From: Candidatus Schekmanbacteria bacterium
Lineage (GTDB): Bacteria; CSSED10-310; JACPHN01
Assembly: GCA_016188575.1 (NCBI GenBank)
Contig: JACPHN010000268.1
Location: 4,269-68,268 of the forward strand
DNA length: 64,000 nucleotides
Reading direction: 5' to 3'
Part shown: one piece after another, positions 40,595 through 49,414 of the stretch
Layout of the letters: every line of letters starts with the position of its first letter
Position numbering within the stretch: the first letter of the stretch is position 1
Program-made: the position numbers and the translations under genes
Notes under the pieces: generated by a model
Databases searched by the model: none
Told to the model about the DNA's origin: nothing
What the model saw: only the letters and a program-made list of their open reading frames with translations

Positions 40595-41515
40595 ATGGAT
40601 TCGTCCTGTGGACCCCTCGTTTTCGGTGAAGCGCTGTATGACAGCTTCCCTGACGGCAGCGCGGTGTTGGGCGGCGCGCCATTCAACGTCGCCTGGCACT
40701 TGCAGGGGTTCGGGCTGGCACCCTTGTTCATCACCCGCGTCGGCCGTGATGAGCTGGGCGAGCGAATGATCGCGGCGATGCGCGCCTGGGGAATGGACAC
40801 GCGCGGTGTACAGACGGACCCGCGCCACCCCACGGGCAGCGTTGCGGTCAGCTTCCGAGGCCACGAGCCGAGCTTCTCGATCGTGCCCGAGCAAGCCTAC
40901 GATTTCATCGACGGCGAGCTCGCGGCGGCGCTCATGCAGGACGGTAGCCCCGGGCTGCTCTACCATGGCAGTCTCATTGCCCGACATTCTGCCTCGCGTG
41001 ACGCCCTGGCGAGGCTGCGCTCAGCAGGGCTCTCTGTTTTCCTCGACGTCAATCTTCGCGCTCCGTGGTGGCAACGACCCTGGCTCGACGACGCCTTGCG
41101 AAGCGCTCGCTGGGGGAAAGTCAACGAGCACGAGCTGCGGGTGCTGGCCGCGCCTGACGCGACCGGCGACGATGGCGACGACGGCGACGACGACGTGTCG
41201 GCCCGCGGCCAGCGCCTGCGCCGAGAATACGGCCTGGAGCTGCTGGTGGTAACGCGCGGCGCCGCAGGCGCGCTGCTCCTGACCGCTGCCGGCGCGACCG
41301 CTGCGGCGCCCCACGACACCGCCGCGATCGTCGACACCGTAGGGGCCGGCGATGCCTTCAGCGCGGTGACGATACTCGGACTCTTGCGTGGCTGGTCGTT
41401 GCCACAGATGGCGGTGCGGGCCGTGGAGCTCGCCGGGGCGGTATGCCGCATGCGCGGCGCCACGGGTCACGACCGCGCGCTCTATCAGAAACACTTACTG
41501 AGGTGGGCAACATGA
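40595..41515 (+). CDS. PfkB-family carbohydrate kinase (fructokinase)
   Basis: 306-aa ribokinase-fold kinase phosphorylating fructose, the by-product of sucrose synthase. VFGEALYDSFPDGSAVLGGAPFN is the sugar-binding region, DTVGAGDAFSA holds the catalytic Asp and anion hole, and LDVNLRAPWW precedes it. A nine-nucleotide tandem repeat around 41164-41195 encodes an acidic GDDGDDGDDD loop. It overlaps the next gene as ATGA. Its place as first gene of a fructokinase, sucrose-phosphate synthase and sucrose synthase operon strongly supports fructose as the substrate and mirrors sucrose loci of nitrifiers and methanotrophs. Confidence 0.9.
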   Translation: MDSSCGPLVFGEALYDSFPDGSAVLGGAPFNVAWHLQGFGLAPLFITRVGRDELGERMIAAMRAWGMDTRGVQTDPRHPTGSVAVSFRGHEPSFSIVPEQAYDFIDGELAAALMQDGSPGLLYHGSLIARHSASRDALARLRSAGLSVFLDVNLRAPWWQRPWLDDALRSARWGKVNEHELRVLAAPDATGDDGDDGDDDVSARGQRLRREYGLELLVVTRGAAGALLLTAAGATAAAPHDTAAIVDTVGAGDAFSAVTILGLLRGWSLPQMAVRAVELAGAVCRMRGATGHDRALYQKHLLRWAT

Positions 41516-43782
41516 CCGCTTCCCCTGACTCCACCGCCACTTCGCCTGCAAGCTGCGCGGAAAGCGCATCACGAACACCCCCCACCTCTCCTTCCCCCGC
41601 CAGCGGCGGGAGGGACGGAGCGGGGCTTTCCACTTCCGATGCCGGCTTGTACCTGATGCTTCTCAGCATCCACGGACTGATCCGCGGCCATGACCTGGAG
41701 CTCGGCCGCGATGCGGACACCGGCGGGCAAACCAAATACGTCGTCGAGCTGACCCGGGCGCTCGCTGCGCATCCCCGCATCTGGCGCGTAGATCTGCTGA
41801 CGCGGCTCATTGACGACCCGCGGGTCGACGACGACTATTCGAGCGAGCAAGAACCCGTAGCGGAAAATGCCTTCATCACACGCATCCCCTGTGGCCCGCG
41901 CCGCTATCTCCGCAAGGAAACCCTGTGGACCTATCTTGACGGCTTTGCCGACAACGCCCTGCTCCACATCCGCCGCGTGGGCAGACTGCCGGATGTGATC
42001 CACAGCCACTATGCCGACGCCGGCTACGTCGGAGCTCGGCTCGCAGGTCTCCTCGGCGTGCCGCTGGTTCACACCGGGCACTCGCTCGGAAGAGAGAAAA
42101 AGAGACGCCTGCTCGTGCAGGGTATGGATGCGGAGGAGATCGAAAAGACGTACAACATGTCGCAACGTATCGAGGCCGAGGAGCTCGCCATGGACAATGC
42201 TGCCATGGTGATCGCCAGCACGACGCAAGAAGTCGAGAAGCAATACAGCGTATACGACAACTATCAGCCGCAAAGCATGGTGGTGATTCCGCCAGGTGTT
42301 GCCTTGGACCGCTTCTATCCCCCGCGCCGTGGCTGGTTCGCCACTCCGGATCCTCTGGAGCTCGGGCGCTTCTTGCGCGAGCCGCGCAGGCCCATGATCC
42401 TGGCGCTCGCTCGGCCCGACGAACGCAAGAACATCGCTACGTTGCTACACGCCTACGGCCAGCACCCCCGCCTGCAGCGCGCCGCGAATCTGGTGCTGAT
42501 CGCCGGCATCCGCGACGACATCAGCGCCATGGAGAGGGGACCGCGCGCCGTGCTCAACGAGATCCTCTTGTTGATCGACCGCTACGACCTCTATGGCCGC
42601 GTGGCATGCCCCAAGCACCATCATGCCGATGATGTGCCGCTCCTGTACCGCCTGGCAGCCAAGCGCGGCGGCATCTTCGTCAATCCCGCGCTCACCGAGC
42701 CTTTCGGCCTGACCCTGATTGAGGCCGCGGCAAGCGGGCTTCCCATCGTAGCCACGGAGGACGGGGGCCCGCGCGACATCATCGCGCACTGCCGAAACGG
42801 CGTGCTGATCGATCCCCTGGATCACGCGCGCCTGGGCGACGTGCTCTATGCGGCCATCAGCAATCGCCGCCAATGGCGCCGCTGGGCCAAGAATGGCGTC
42901 GCCGGCGCCCACAGGCGTTTCTCGTGGAGCAGCCACGTCAGCCGATACCTGTCCGAGGTGGAAAAGTTGATGAAGAAATGGCGACGCAAGCGCCCGGCGG
43001 CGGCGCCCAGGAGCAAGTTGCCAACCCTGACGAGGATCCTGATCACGGATATCGACAACACGCTGATCGGCGACCGCGCAGCGCTACAGACGCTGCTCGA
43101 GAGGATGCGTAGGCACGGCGAAAAACTCGGTTTCGGTGTCGCTACCGGGCGACGCCTCGAAAGTGTCGCCCGCGTCCTCAAGGAATGGGACGTGCCGACT
43201 CCGGACGTGCTGATTACCTCGGTGGGCACCGAGATTCACTACGGCAAGCGCCTGGAGCCGGATCTGGGCTATCAGGACCACCTGGAATACCGTTGGGCTC
43301 CGCAGGCGCTCCCGGAAGTGCTGAATGAGCTCCCGGGCTTGCGCTTGCAGGCCGCCGTGGAACAGCGACGGTTCAAGGTCAGCTTTCTTCTGGATCCCGG
43401 GAAGGCACCCAGCGTGCGGGTGATCAAGAAGCAGTTGCGGCGGCATGGCATACATGCCACCGTGGTATTGTCTAACGGCATTTATCTTGACGTCATTCCG
43501 GTGCGCGCCTCCAAGGGTAAGGCGATACGATATATAGCCAATAAGTGGGGGATTCCAATAGATAGTATTCTTGTTGCAGGTGATTCCGGAAATGATGAAG
43601 AAATGCTGACAGGGAATACCCTCGGCGTCGTCGTTGGCAACCATTGCGAGGAGCTGAAGGTCCTGCGCGGCCAAGAGCGCGTTTACTTCGCCCGCGGTCA
43701 ATATGCGCTGGGTATTCTGGAAGGAGTAGAGTTTTATAACTTCTTTGATGACATTAACAGTATCCATGAAAGTGTCGGATAG
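41512..43782 (+). CDS. Bifunctional sucrose-phosphate synthase / sucrose-phosphate phosphatase
   Basis: 756-aa fusion of a GT4 sucrose-phosphate synthase and a HAD phosphatase, giving sucrose from UDP-glucose and fructose-6-phosphate. The synthase part has [48 protein letters not shown] and the C-terminal GT4 motif [19 protein letters not shown]. The phosphatase begins at [12 protein letters not shown] (D-x-D-x-T) and ends with [12 protein letters not shown]. The first 47 residues precede the core, and about 22-40 of them are encoded by a family-1 palindrome (41577-41632). The ATGA overlap fixes this start. The last ~100 codons are noticeably richer in A/T than the rest. It is followed after one base by sucrose synthase. 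Confidence 0.93.
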   Translation: MTASPDSTATSPASCAESASRTPPTSPSPASGGRDGAGLSTSDAGLYLMLLSIHGLIRGHDLELGRDADTGGQTKYVVELTRALAAHPRIWRVDLLTRLIDDPRVDDDYSSEQEPVAENAFITRIPCGPRRYLRKETLWTYLDGFADNALLHIRRVGRLPDVIHSHYADAGYVGARLAGLLGVPLVHTGHSLGREKKRRLLVQGMDAEEIEKTYNMSQRIEAEELAMDNAAMVIASTTQEVEKQYSVYDNYQPQSMVVIPPGVALDRFYPPRRGWFATPDPLELGRFLREPRRPMILALARPDERKNIATLLHAYGQHPRLQRAANLVLIAGIRDDISAMERGPRAVLNEILLLIDRYDLYGRVACPKHHHADDVPLLYRLAAKRGGIFVNPALTEPFGLTLIEAAASGLPIVATEDGGPRDIIAHCRNGVLIDPLDHARLGDVLYAAISNRRQWRRWAKNGVAGAHRRFSWSSHVSRYLSEVEKLMKKWRRKRPAAAPRSKLPTLTRILITDIDNTLIGDRAALQTLLERMRRHGEKLGFGVATGRRLESVARVLKEWDVPTPDVLITSVGTEIHYGKRLEPDLGYQDHLEYRWAPQALPEVLNELPGLRLQAAVEQRRFKVSFLLDPGKAPSVRVIKKQLRRHGIHATVVLSNGIYLDVIPVRASKGKAIRYIANKWGIPIDSILVAGDSGNDEEMLTGNTLGVVVGNHCEELKVLRGQERVYFARGQYALGILEGVEFYNFFDDINSIHESVG
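41577..41632. repeat. GC-rich palindromic repeat (family 1) in the sucrose-phosphate synthase gene
   Basis: CCCACCTCTCCTTCCCCCGC followed by CAGCGGCGGGAGGGACGGAG. The stem is CCCGCC/GGCGGG with an AGC loop. Translated in frame as a Ser/Pro/Gly-rich leader of the enzyme. Confidence 0.75.
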
Positions 43783-43783
43783 T

Positions 43784-46180
43784 ATGAACGAAGACCTTAG
43801 TTTATGTATGGATGAGCACAGAGAGGTTGTTTATCTGCTTTTGCGTCGCTATTCGTCACTCGGACGACCCTTCCTGTTGCGATCTGAATTGTGGGACCAG
43901 TTTTCCGCGTTTTGTCAGGAAAACGATCTGGAGGCCCTGCTCGATTCCGCCCTTGCCGACACCATACGCAGCGTCCAGGAGGCGGCCGTGGCCGCCCCGT
44001 GGGTCTATTTTGCCAGTCGGCGACACGTGGCTCGCTGGCGGTACTTTCGCATCCATGCGGAATCGCCCCAGTTGGAAGCGATCTCGGCGTCGGAGTATCT
44101 GCGCTTCAAGGAGCAGCTCGTCACCGGCGGTGGGCCGGAACCGTGGGTGCTGGAATTCGACATTGGGCCCTTCAACCGCGAGTTTCCCAAGCTCCAGGAG
44201 GCGCGCTCCATCGGCCGCGGTGTCGAGTTCCTCAATCGCCACCTCTCCAGCCAGCTTTTTCAGGAACTGGGCAAGGGAGATCAGCTCCTGCTCGATTTCT
44301 TGCGTCTGCACCAATGCCAGGGCCAGCAACTCATGCTCAGTGGCCGGATCAAGGAGCTGGCCGAGCTGCGGCGGTGTTTGCGCGAGGCGGATGACTATCT
44401 GGCGCGCAAACCTGGCGAGGCCGGTTGGGACCTCGTGGGGCCGGAGCTGCAGCGCCTGGGTTTGGAGCCGGGCTGGGGCCGAACCGCCGCGCGCATGCGC
44501 GATACCCTCGGCCTGCTGTCCGATATCCTCGAGGCACCCGAGCCGGGGACCCTGGGGCGCTTCTTGGGTCGGATACCGATGATCTTTAGCGTGGTCATCC
44601 TTTCGCCACACGGCTACTTTGGACAGGCCAACGTCCTGGGGCTGCCGGACACGGGTGGACAGGTCGTCTACATTCTCGATCAGGTGCGCGCTCTGGAGCA
44701 TGAGATGCGCACGCGGCTCCATGAACAAGGTCTGGGTATCGAACCGCGGATCCTGGTCGTGACCCGTCTGATCCCGGAGGCACCGCCGGGAAGCACCTGC
44801 AATCAACGTGTGGAGAGCATCGCGGGAACGCAGGGCGCGCTGATCTTGCGGATTCCGTTTCGTGGCCCTGGCGGGGAAGTAATTCCCCACTGGCTTTCGC
44901 GCTTCGATTTGTGGCCGTATCTGGAGCGGTACAGCCGCGAAGTCGAAAGGGAGGTCGTCGCGGAGTTGCGCGGGCGCCCCGATCTCATCGTCGGTAACTA
45001 TTCCGACGGCAATCTCGTGGCAACCTTGCTCGCACAGCGCCTGCACGTGACGCAGTGCAATATCGCTCACGCCTTGGAGAAGACCAAATACCTCATGTCG
45101 GACCTGTATTGGCGTGACAACGATCCGCAATACCACTTCGGCTGCCAGTTCACCGCCGACCTCATTGCCATGAACGCCGCCGATTTCATCATTACGAGCA
45201 CCTATCAAGAAATCGCAGGCCACCGTGACAGCATGGGACAGTATGAGAGTTACGGTGTTTTCACTCTGCCCGGTCTGTATCGCGTCGTGAATGGCATGGA
45301 TCCTTTCGAACCGAAGTTCAACATCGTCTCGCCCGGCGCGGACGCACAGGTCTATTTCCCATACACGGAGTCGGAGCGACGCCTGAGCAGGCTGCATGAC
45401 GAAATCAGAGCGATCCTGTATCAGCCCGACCTCCCCGGCGCCCGCGGCGCCTTGCGAGACCCCGGCAAGCCCCTCCTGTTCACCATGGCTCGTCTCGACC
45501 GGATCAAGAACATCACGGGGCTGGTAGAGTGGTATGGCCGGAGCCGGCAGCTTCGCGACCGCGCCAACCTGTTGGTGGTCGCGGGCCACATCGATCCCGG
45601 AAGCTCGACGGATGCCGAAGAGCAACAGCAGATCGCGCGCATGCACGAGCTTATGGATCAGTATCACCTCGACGCCGAGCTGCGCTGGCTCGGAGCGCGT
45701 CTGGAAAGGAATGTCACTGGCGAGCTATATCGATACGTCGCCGATGGCCGCGGCGCTTTTGTGCAGCCGGCCTTGTTCGAGGCCTTTGGTCTGACCGTGG
45801 TCGAAGCGATGACCTCGGGGCTGCCGACGTTCGCAACGGTATACGGCGGCCCACTCGAGATCATCGAAGATGGGGTGTCGGGGTTTCATATCGATCCCAA
45901 CCACGGCGATCGTGCGGCCCAGCGCATGGCGGAATTTCTTGATCGCTGCACCGTGGAACCCGATTATTGGGAGAGGATCTCGACGGGTGCGATGGAGCGG
46001 GTGGCGGCGCGTTACACCTGGAAGCTCTACGCGGAACGTATCATGACCTTGTCGCGCATCTACGGGTACTGGAAGTACGTGACTGATTTGGAGCGGGACG
46101 AGACGCGGCGTTACCTGGAGATGTTCTACGGCTTGCAGTTCCGGCCCCTGGCCGAAAAGATCAGGGAGGAGGCGCGATAA
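43784..46180 (+). CDS. Sucrose synthase
   Basis: 798-aa GT4 enzyme interconverting UDP (or ADP) plus sucrose with UDP-glucose (or ADP-glucose) and fructose. An N-terminal regulatory region (1-270) precedes [62 protein letters not shown] and [20 protein letters not shown]. These are the full set of sucrose synthase landmarks, and the length is typical. I use ATG 43784, directly after the phosphatase stop, though M at 43766 and 43745 are in frame. Its first ~80 codons share the lower GC content seen at the end of the preceding gene. It is the third gene of the sucrose operon. Confidence 0.93.
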   Translation: MNEDLSLCMDEHREVVYLLLRRYSSLGRPFLLRSELWDQFSAFCQENDLEALLDSALADTIRSVQEAAVAAPWVYFASRRHVARWRYFRIHAESPQLEAISASEYLRFKEQLVTGGGPEPWVLEFDIGPFNREFPKLQEARSIGRGVEFLNRHLSSQLFQELGKGDQLLLDFLRLHQCQGQQLMLSGRIKELAELRRCLREADDYLARKPGEAGWDLVGPELQRLGLEPGWGRTAARMRDTLGLLSDILEAPEPGTLGRFLGRIPMIFSVVILSPHGYFGQANVLGLPDTGGQVVYILDQVRALEHEMRTRLHEQGLGIEPRILVVTRLIPEAPPGSTCNQRVESIAGTQGALILRIPFRGPGGEVIPHWLSRFDLWPYLERYSREVEREVVAELRGRPDLIVGNYSDGNLVATLLAQRLHVTQCNIAHALEKTKYLMSDLYWRDNDPQYHFGCQFTADLIAMNAADFIITSTYQEIAGHRDSMGQYESYGVFTLPGLYRVVNGMDPFEPKFNIVSPGADAQVYFPYTESERRLSRLHDEIRAILYQPDLPGARGALRDPGKPLLFTMARLDRIKNITGLVEWYGRSRQLRDRANLLVVAGHIDPGSSTDAEEQQQIARMHELMDQYHLDAELRWLGARLERNVTGELYRYVADGRGAFVQPALFEAFGLTVVEAMTSGLPTFATVYGGPLEIIEDGVSGFHIDPNHGDRAAQRMAEFLDRCTVEPDYWERISTGAMERVAARYTWKLYAERIMTLSRIYGYWKYVTDLERDETRRYLEMFYGLQFRPLAEKIREEAR

Positions 46181-46304
46181 AGCGGCTGTGGGCTGAGCAC
46201 CCGACTCCCGTGAGCACGCGGCGCGGGTTTCGAATCCGCCGCCAATGCGCTAAACTGCGGCATCTTGTCGGTGCGCGCGGAAAACCTCGAGGGGAGACGA
46301 TAAC

Positions 46305-47102
46305 GTGTCGTATGCAACCGCTTTTGCTAACAAGGTCGCGCTCGTAACGGGCGCTTCCTCGGGAATCGGTCGCGAGCTGTCGCTGCGGTTGGGCCGGGCG
46401 GGCGCCCGCATCGGGCTCCTGGCGCGCAGCGCGGACAAGCTCGCGGCAGCTCGCGATGCCATCGACGGCGGCGAGAACGTGCTGCTCTTGCCCGCCGACG
46501 TCGCCGACGAGGCGGCCTGCCGGGACGCCGTGGACAGGCTTGCCGCGACCTTCGGCGGCATCGATCTGGTCATCAATAACGCCGGGCTCTCCATGTACGC
46601 ACCGTTCGCGGAGACGGAGACCGCGGTCTTTCATCGGCTCATGGACGTGAACTATTTCGGCTCGCTCTACATCGCGAAGCGCGCCTATCCCCATTTGTTG
46701 CGCAGCAAGGGCAGCATGGTGTTCGTGTCGAGTGTTGTCGGCAAGCGCGGTTTCCCGACGCGGAGCGGCTACTCTGCGGCGAAGTTCGCGGTCCACGGTC
46801 TGTTCGAATGCTTGCGAACGGAATGGGCGGCCACCGGGATCCATGTGGGCATCGTCGCTCCCGGTTTCACCGACACCGGGATTCGCGCCGCGGCCCTATC
46901 CGCCGATGGCACCATCCGGGGTGAGGACAGCAAGATCCGGGGATCGGCCATGTCCGCCGCAGACGCCGCGGAGGCCATTCTCGAGGCCGCTGCCCGGCGC
47001 CGGCGGGAGGTAGTCTTGACGCCTGCCGGAACTTTCATGGTGTGGCTGAACAAGCTGCTGCCGGGGCTGGCAGATCGGCTCGCCGCGCGCGCCATCGGCT
47101 GA
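46305..47102 (+). CDS. Short-chain dehydrogenase/reductase
   Basis: 265-aa SDR starting with GTG 46305 and a GGGGAG ribosome site. ALVTGASSGIGRELSLRL is the cofactor loop, IDLVINNAGLSMYAPF the stabilising N-N-A-G, and VFVSSVVGKRGFPTRSGYSAAKFA supplies Ser, Tyr and Lys. GIVAPGFTDTGIRA follows. The C-terminal ~20 residues (FMVWLNKLLPGLADRLAARA) form an amphipathic or weakly hydrophobic helix, as in membrane-associated lipid dehydrogenases. It leads a four-gene plus-strand run with an epimerase/3-beta-HSD-like protein, an E2-like acyltransferase and a small regulator. Confidence 0.88.
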   Translation: MSYATAFANKVALVTGASSGIGRELSLRLGRAGARIGLLARSADKLAAARDAIDGGENVLLLPADVADEAACRDAVDRLAATFGGIDLVINNAGLSMYAPFAETETAVFHRLMDVNYFGSLYIAKRAYPHLLRSKGSMVFVSSVVGKRGFPTRSGYSAAKFAVHGLFECLRTEWAATGIHVGIVAPGFTDTGIRAAALSADGTIRGEDSKIRGSAMSAADAAEAILEAAARRRREVVLTPAGTFMVWLNKLLPGLADRLAARAIG

Positions 47103-47162
47103 CCGCCTGCCCAAGCAGCGCGGCTGCCTTGGGAACGTGGACGTAACCTGTTGGAGGGAACA

Positions 47163-48170
47163 ATGCGCGTTTTCATGACGGGTGGCACCGGGTTTCTCGG
47201 AAAAGCCGTGACGACTCGCCTCATCGCGGCCGGGCACGAGGTCACGCTGCTGTGCCTTCCCCGGGAATCGGTCGCCGCGCGCGCCGGGCTGCACCTCGTC
47301 ACCGGAGACATCACGCGCCCGGACACGCTCGTGGGCCTGTTCGCCGACCACGACGCCGTGGTGCACCTCGCGGGGGCGGTTGGGTATGGGCAGAAAATGA
47401 GCGTCTGTCTGGCGGTGAATCGCGACGGCACCCGCAACGTCGCCGCCGCCGCCGTGGCCGCGGGGACCCGGCGCTTCATTCACCTGAGCTCGGTGTCAGT
47501 CTACGGCCGTGTGGCCGGCGTCCCGATTACGGAGAACGCGCCGCGCCTGCGCACGGGGGAACCCTACGGCGATACCAAGATCGACGCCGAGGAGGTGCTC
47601 GAGGACTTTGTCGCGCGGGGCGAGCTCGCGGTAACCATGCTGCGCCCGACGGTGATCTATGGGCCGGGCGACGAGAAGTTTCTCCCGAAGCTCGCGCAAA
47701 ACCTGCTTTCGGGCAAGGCGCGGATCATCGGGGACGGCGACAACTCGGTGGACCTCATTCACGTCGACGACGTGGCGCTCATCGTCGAGCAGCTCCTGAG
47801 GCGCGAGGATACGATTGGCGCCGTATTCAATGTCACCAATCCGGACAACTGCACCTGGCGCGAGCTGCTGGCCGCGGTGGCGGACGAGCTCGGCGTGTCG
47901 CCGCCGCGTACCCGGCTTCCGTACGGCGCGGCGTTGATCGTCGCCGGCGCCCTGGAATGGATCGCCGCGATCCGCGGTAAGGAGCCGGCGCTCACGCGCT
48001 ATGCCGTGCGCGTCATCGGGCGGCAGTACTATTATGTGGTCGATCGCCTGCAGCGCGATCTCGGGTTCGTCCCTTGTGTCGAGGTGCGCGACGGCGTTCG
48101 GGAGTGCGTGCGCGAGCTTGCGGCGGCCGGCCGGTTGCAGCCCGGAACGCGAGCGCGCCGGGCTCGGTGA
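47163..48170 (+). CDS. NAD(P)-dependent epimerase/dehydratase (extended SDR)
   Basis: 335-aa extended SDR with MRVFMTGGTGFLGKAVTTRL, VVHLAGAVGYGQK, HLSSVSVYG and the active-site Tyr/Lys in EPYGDTKIDAEE. IYGPGDEKFLPKL and LIHVDDVALIVEQLL follow, typical of sugar epimerases and of 3-beta-hydroxysteroid/dihydroflavonol-type reductases. ATG 47163 is preceded by GGAGGGAA; the frame also contains an upstream start at 47151. The C-terminal part has a short hydrophobic helix (GAALIVAGALEWIAAI). Whether it acts on a nucleotide sugar or a lipid is not decided by sequence; neighbours favour a lipid. Confidence 0.86.
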   Translation: MRVFMTGGTGFLGKAVTTRLIAAGHEVTLLCLPRESVAARAGLHLVTGDITRPDTLVGLFADHDAVVHLAGAVGYGQKMSVCLAVNRDGTRNVAAAAVAAGTRRFIHLSSVSVYGRVAGVPITENAPRLRTGEPYGDTKIDAEEVLEDFVARGELAVTMLRPTVIYGPGDEKFLPKLAQNLLSGKARIIGDGDNSVDLIHVDDVALIVEQLLRREDTIGAVFNVTNPDNCTWRELLAAVADELGVSPPRTRLPYGAALIVAGALEWIAAIRGKEPALTRYAVRVIGRQYYYVVDRLQRDLGFVPCVEVRDGVRECVRELAAAGRLQPGTRARRAR

Positions 48171-48207
48171 GCACGCTCCAGCAGGAAAGCGAGCTACACA
48201 GAAAACC

Positions 48208-49074
48208 ATGAGACCACAAAAGAATACCGTGACCAGGCAGTTCATGACCTGGTTTTTCAAGTACCCTCACAATCCCTATGTGTCGTGCTCGGTGTCGCTT
48301 GATTTCGGTTCGGCGCAGGCCTACTTGCGGTCGCTGAACGACGACGATGCTCGCCCTCGGGTCTCCATCCAGCACTTGCTGACCGCTGCAGTCGCGCGCG
48401 TGTACCGCGAGTTTCCCGCGGCCAACGCGACGATCATCGGCTCGCGAATCTACCGGCACGAGCACGTGGGCGTGGCGATGCCGGTTAACATGCTCGAGAC
48501 AGGCGGCTCCTTGGGCCTGGAGACGAGCCTGATCTTCGTCGAACGGGTGGACTGTCTCAGCCTGCGGGGGCTGGCGCTGGCGACGCAGGAACGCGTGGCG
48601 TCGCTGCGCGATGGCGAGGGGAAAAGCAACGTGTGGCGCAACCTCGCACCCCTGGTGGGAAAGCTCCCCGACGCCGTGATCCACGCGACTCTGGATGCTT
48701 TTGAGGCGATCTGCACCATCCCGTTCGTCGGCGAAGCGGTGCACCGTTCACTGCCCATCACCGTGGCCGTGTCCAACCCGGGCGCGGCGTTTTCGATGCC
48801 GGCGGGTGGCGCCTTTCGAGCCGCCTCGTTTGCACCCCCCAATCGACTGTTCGCGGTCGGCTCGGTGCTCGGCGTGTCCGCGCTGCAGGATGAAGTGGTT
48901 CCGATCGCTGGCCGTCCCGAGGTGCGAACCATGTTGCCGCTCATCTATGTTTTCGACCACCGGCTGTTCGACGGGGTGATGTGTGCCCGCATCCTCAATC
49001 GCCTGGGCACGGTGTTGCTCTCGCCGGAGGACTGCTTCGGCCCCGCTGGTGACGATGGCGGAGCGGCGGCATGA
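48208..49074 (+). CDS. Stand-alone 2-oxoacid dehydrogenase E2-like acyltransferase
   Basis: 288-aa protein of the CAT/E2 acyltransferase fold. The hallmark is PLIYVFDHRLFDGVMCARIL, giving the catalytic D-H-R-x-x-D-G motif, preceded by a trimer-type beta sheet region and ITVAVSNPGAAF. It lacks lipoyl and subunit-binding domains, so it is not a normal E2 of a dehydrogenase complex. It probably transfers an acyl group between CoA and another acceptor. Start at ATG 48208 (MRPQKNTV); an upstream frame is shadow. It overlaps the small regulator gene as ATGA and follows the epimerase by 37 nt. Confidence 0.8.
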   Translation: MRPQKNTVTRQFMTWFFKYPHNPYVSCSVSLDFGSAQAYLRSLNDDDARPRVSIQHLLTAAVARVYREFPAANATIIGSRIYRHEHVGVAMPVNMLETGGSLGLETSLIFVERVDCLSLRGLALATQERVASLRDGEGKSNVWRNLAPLVGKLPDAVIHATLDAFEAICTIPFVGEAVHRSLPITVAVSNPGAAFSMPAGGAFRAASFAPPNRLFAVGSVLGVSALQDEVVPIAGRPEVRTMLPLIYVFDHRLFDGVMCARILNRLGTVLLSPEDCFGPAGDDGGAAA

Positions 49075-49364
49075 GTGACGAAGAGGAGCGGCGCACGCGA
49101 CGCCAGGAGCTTACGGACTACCTCCGCCACGGCCCGACGCCGCTGCGCGAGCTGGCGGCGGCCATCAAGGCCGGACTGCGGGAAACCGTCGAGGAGTTGG
49201 AGCACGTCGCTCGTAGCCTCCGCCCGGAACGGATCAACATCCAGGCGGCAAGCTGCCAGACCTGCGACTTTGTGTTTCGCGAACGGCGCCGCTTCACTAC
49301 CCCGAGCCGGTGTCCGCTCTGCAAATCCCAGCGCATCAACGAACCACTATTCTGGCTGGAGTAG
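49071..49364 (+). CDS. Small HTH/zinc-ribbon protein (COG3357-like)
   Basis: 97-aa protein combining a winged-helix-like N-terminus (RRQELTDYLRHGPTPLRELAAAI, KAGLRETVEELEHVARSL) with a C-terminal zinc ribbon. CQTCDFVFRERRRFTTPSRC plus PLCKSQRI gives C-x2-C...C-x2-C. This architecture is best known from archaeal predicted regulators and is uncommon in proteobacteria. Its ATGA overlap with the acyltransferase gene suggests a tightly linked function: either local regulation or, since the ribbon resembles those of acyl-transfer partner proteins, a subunit of the same enzyme. The gene ends before the convergent GspE-type ATPase. Confidence 0.78.
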   Translation: MSDEEERRTRRQELTDYLRHGPTPLRELAAAIKAGLRETVEELEHVARSLRPERINIQAASCQTCDFVFRERRRFTTPSRCPLCKSQRINEPLFWLE

Positions 49365-49414
49365 ACCCGCAGGTACTCGCGTGCCGGCCCCCGTGCACCG
49401 CGGGTATCTTCTCC

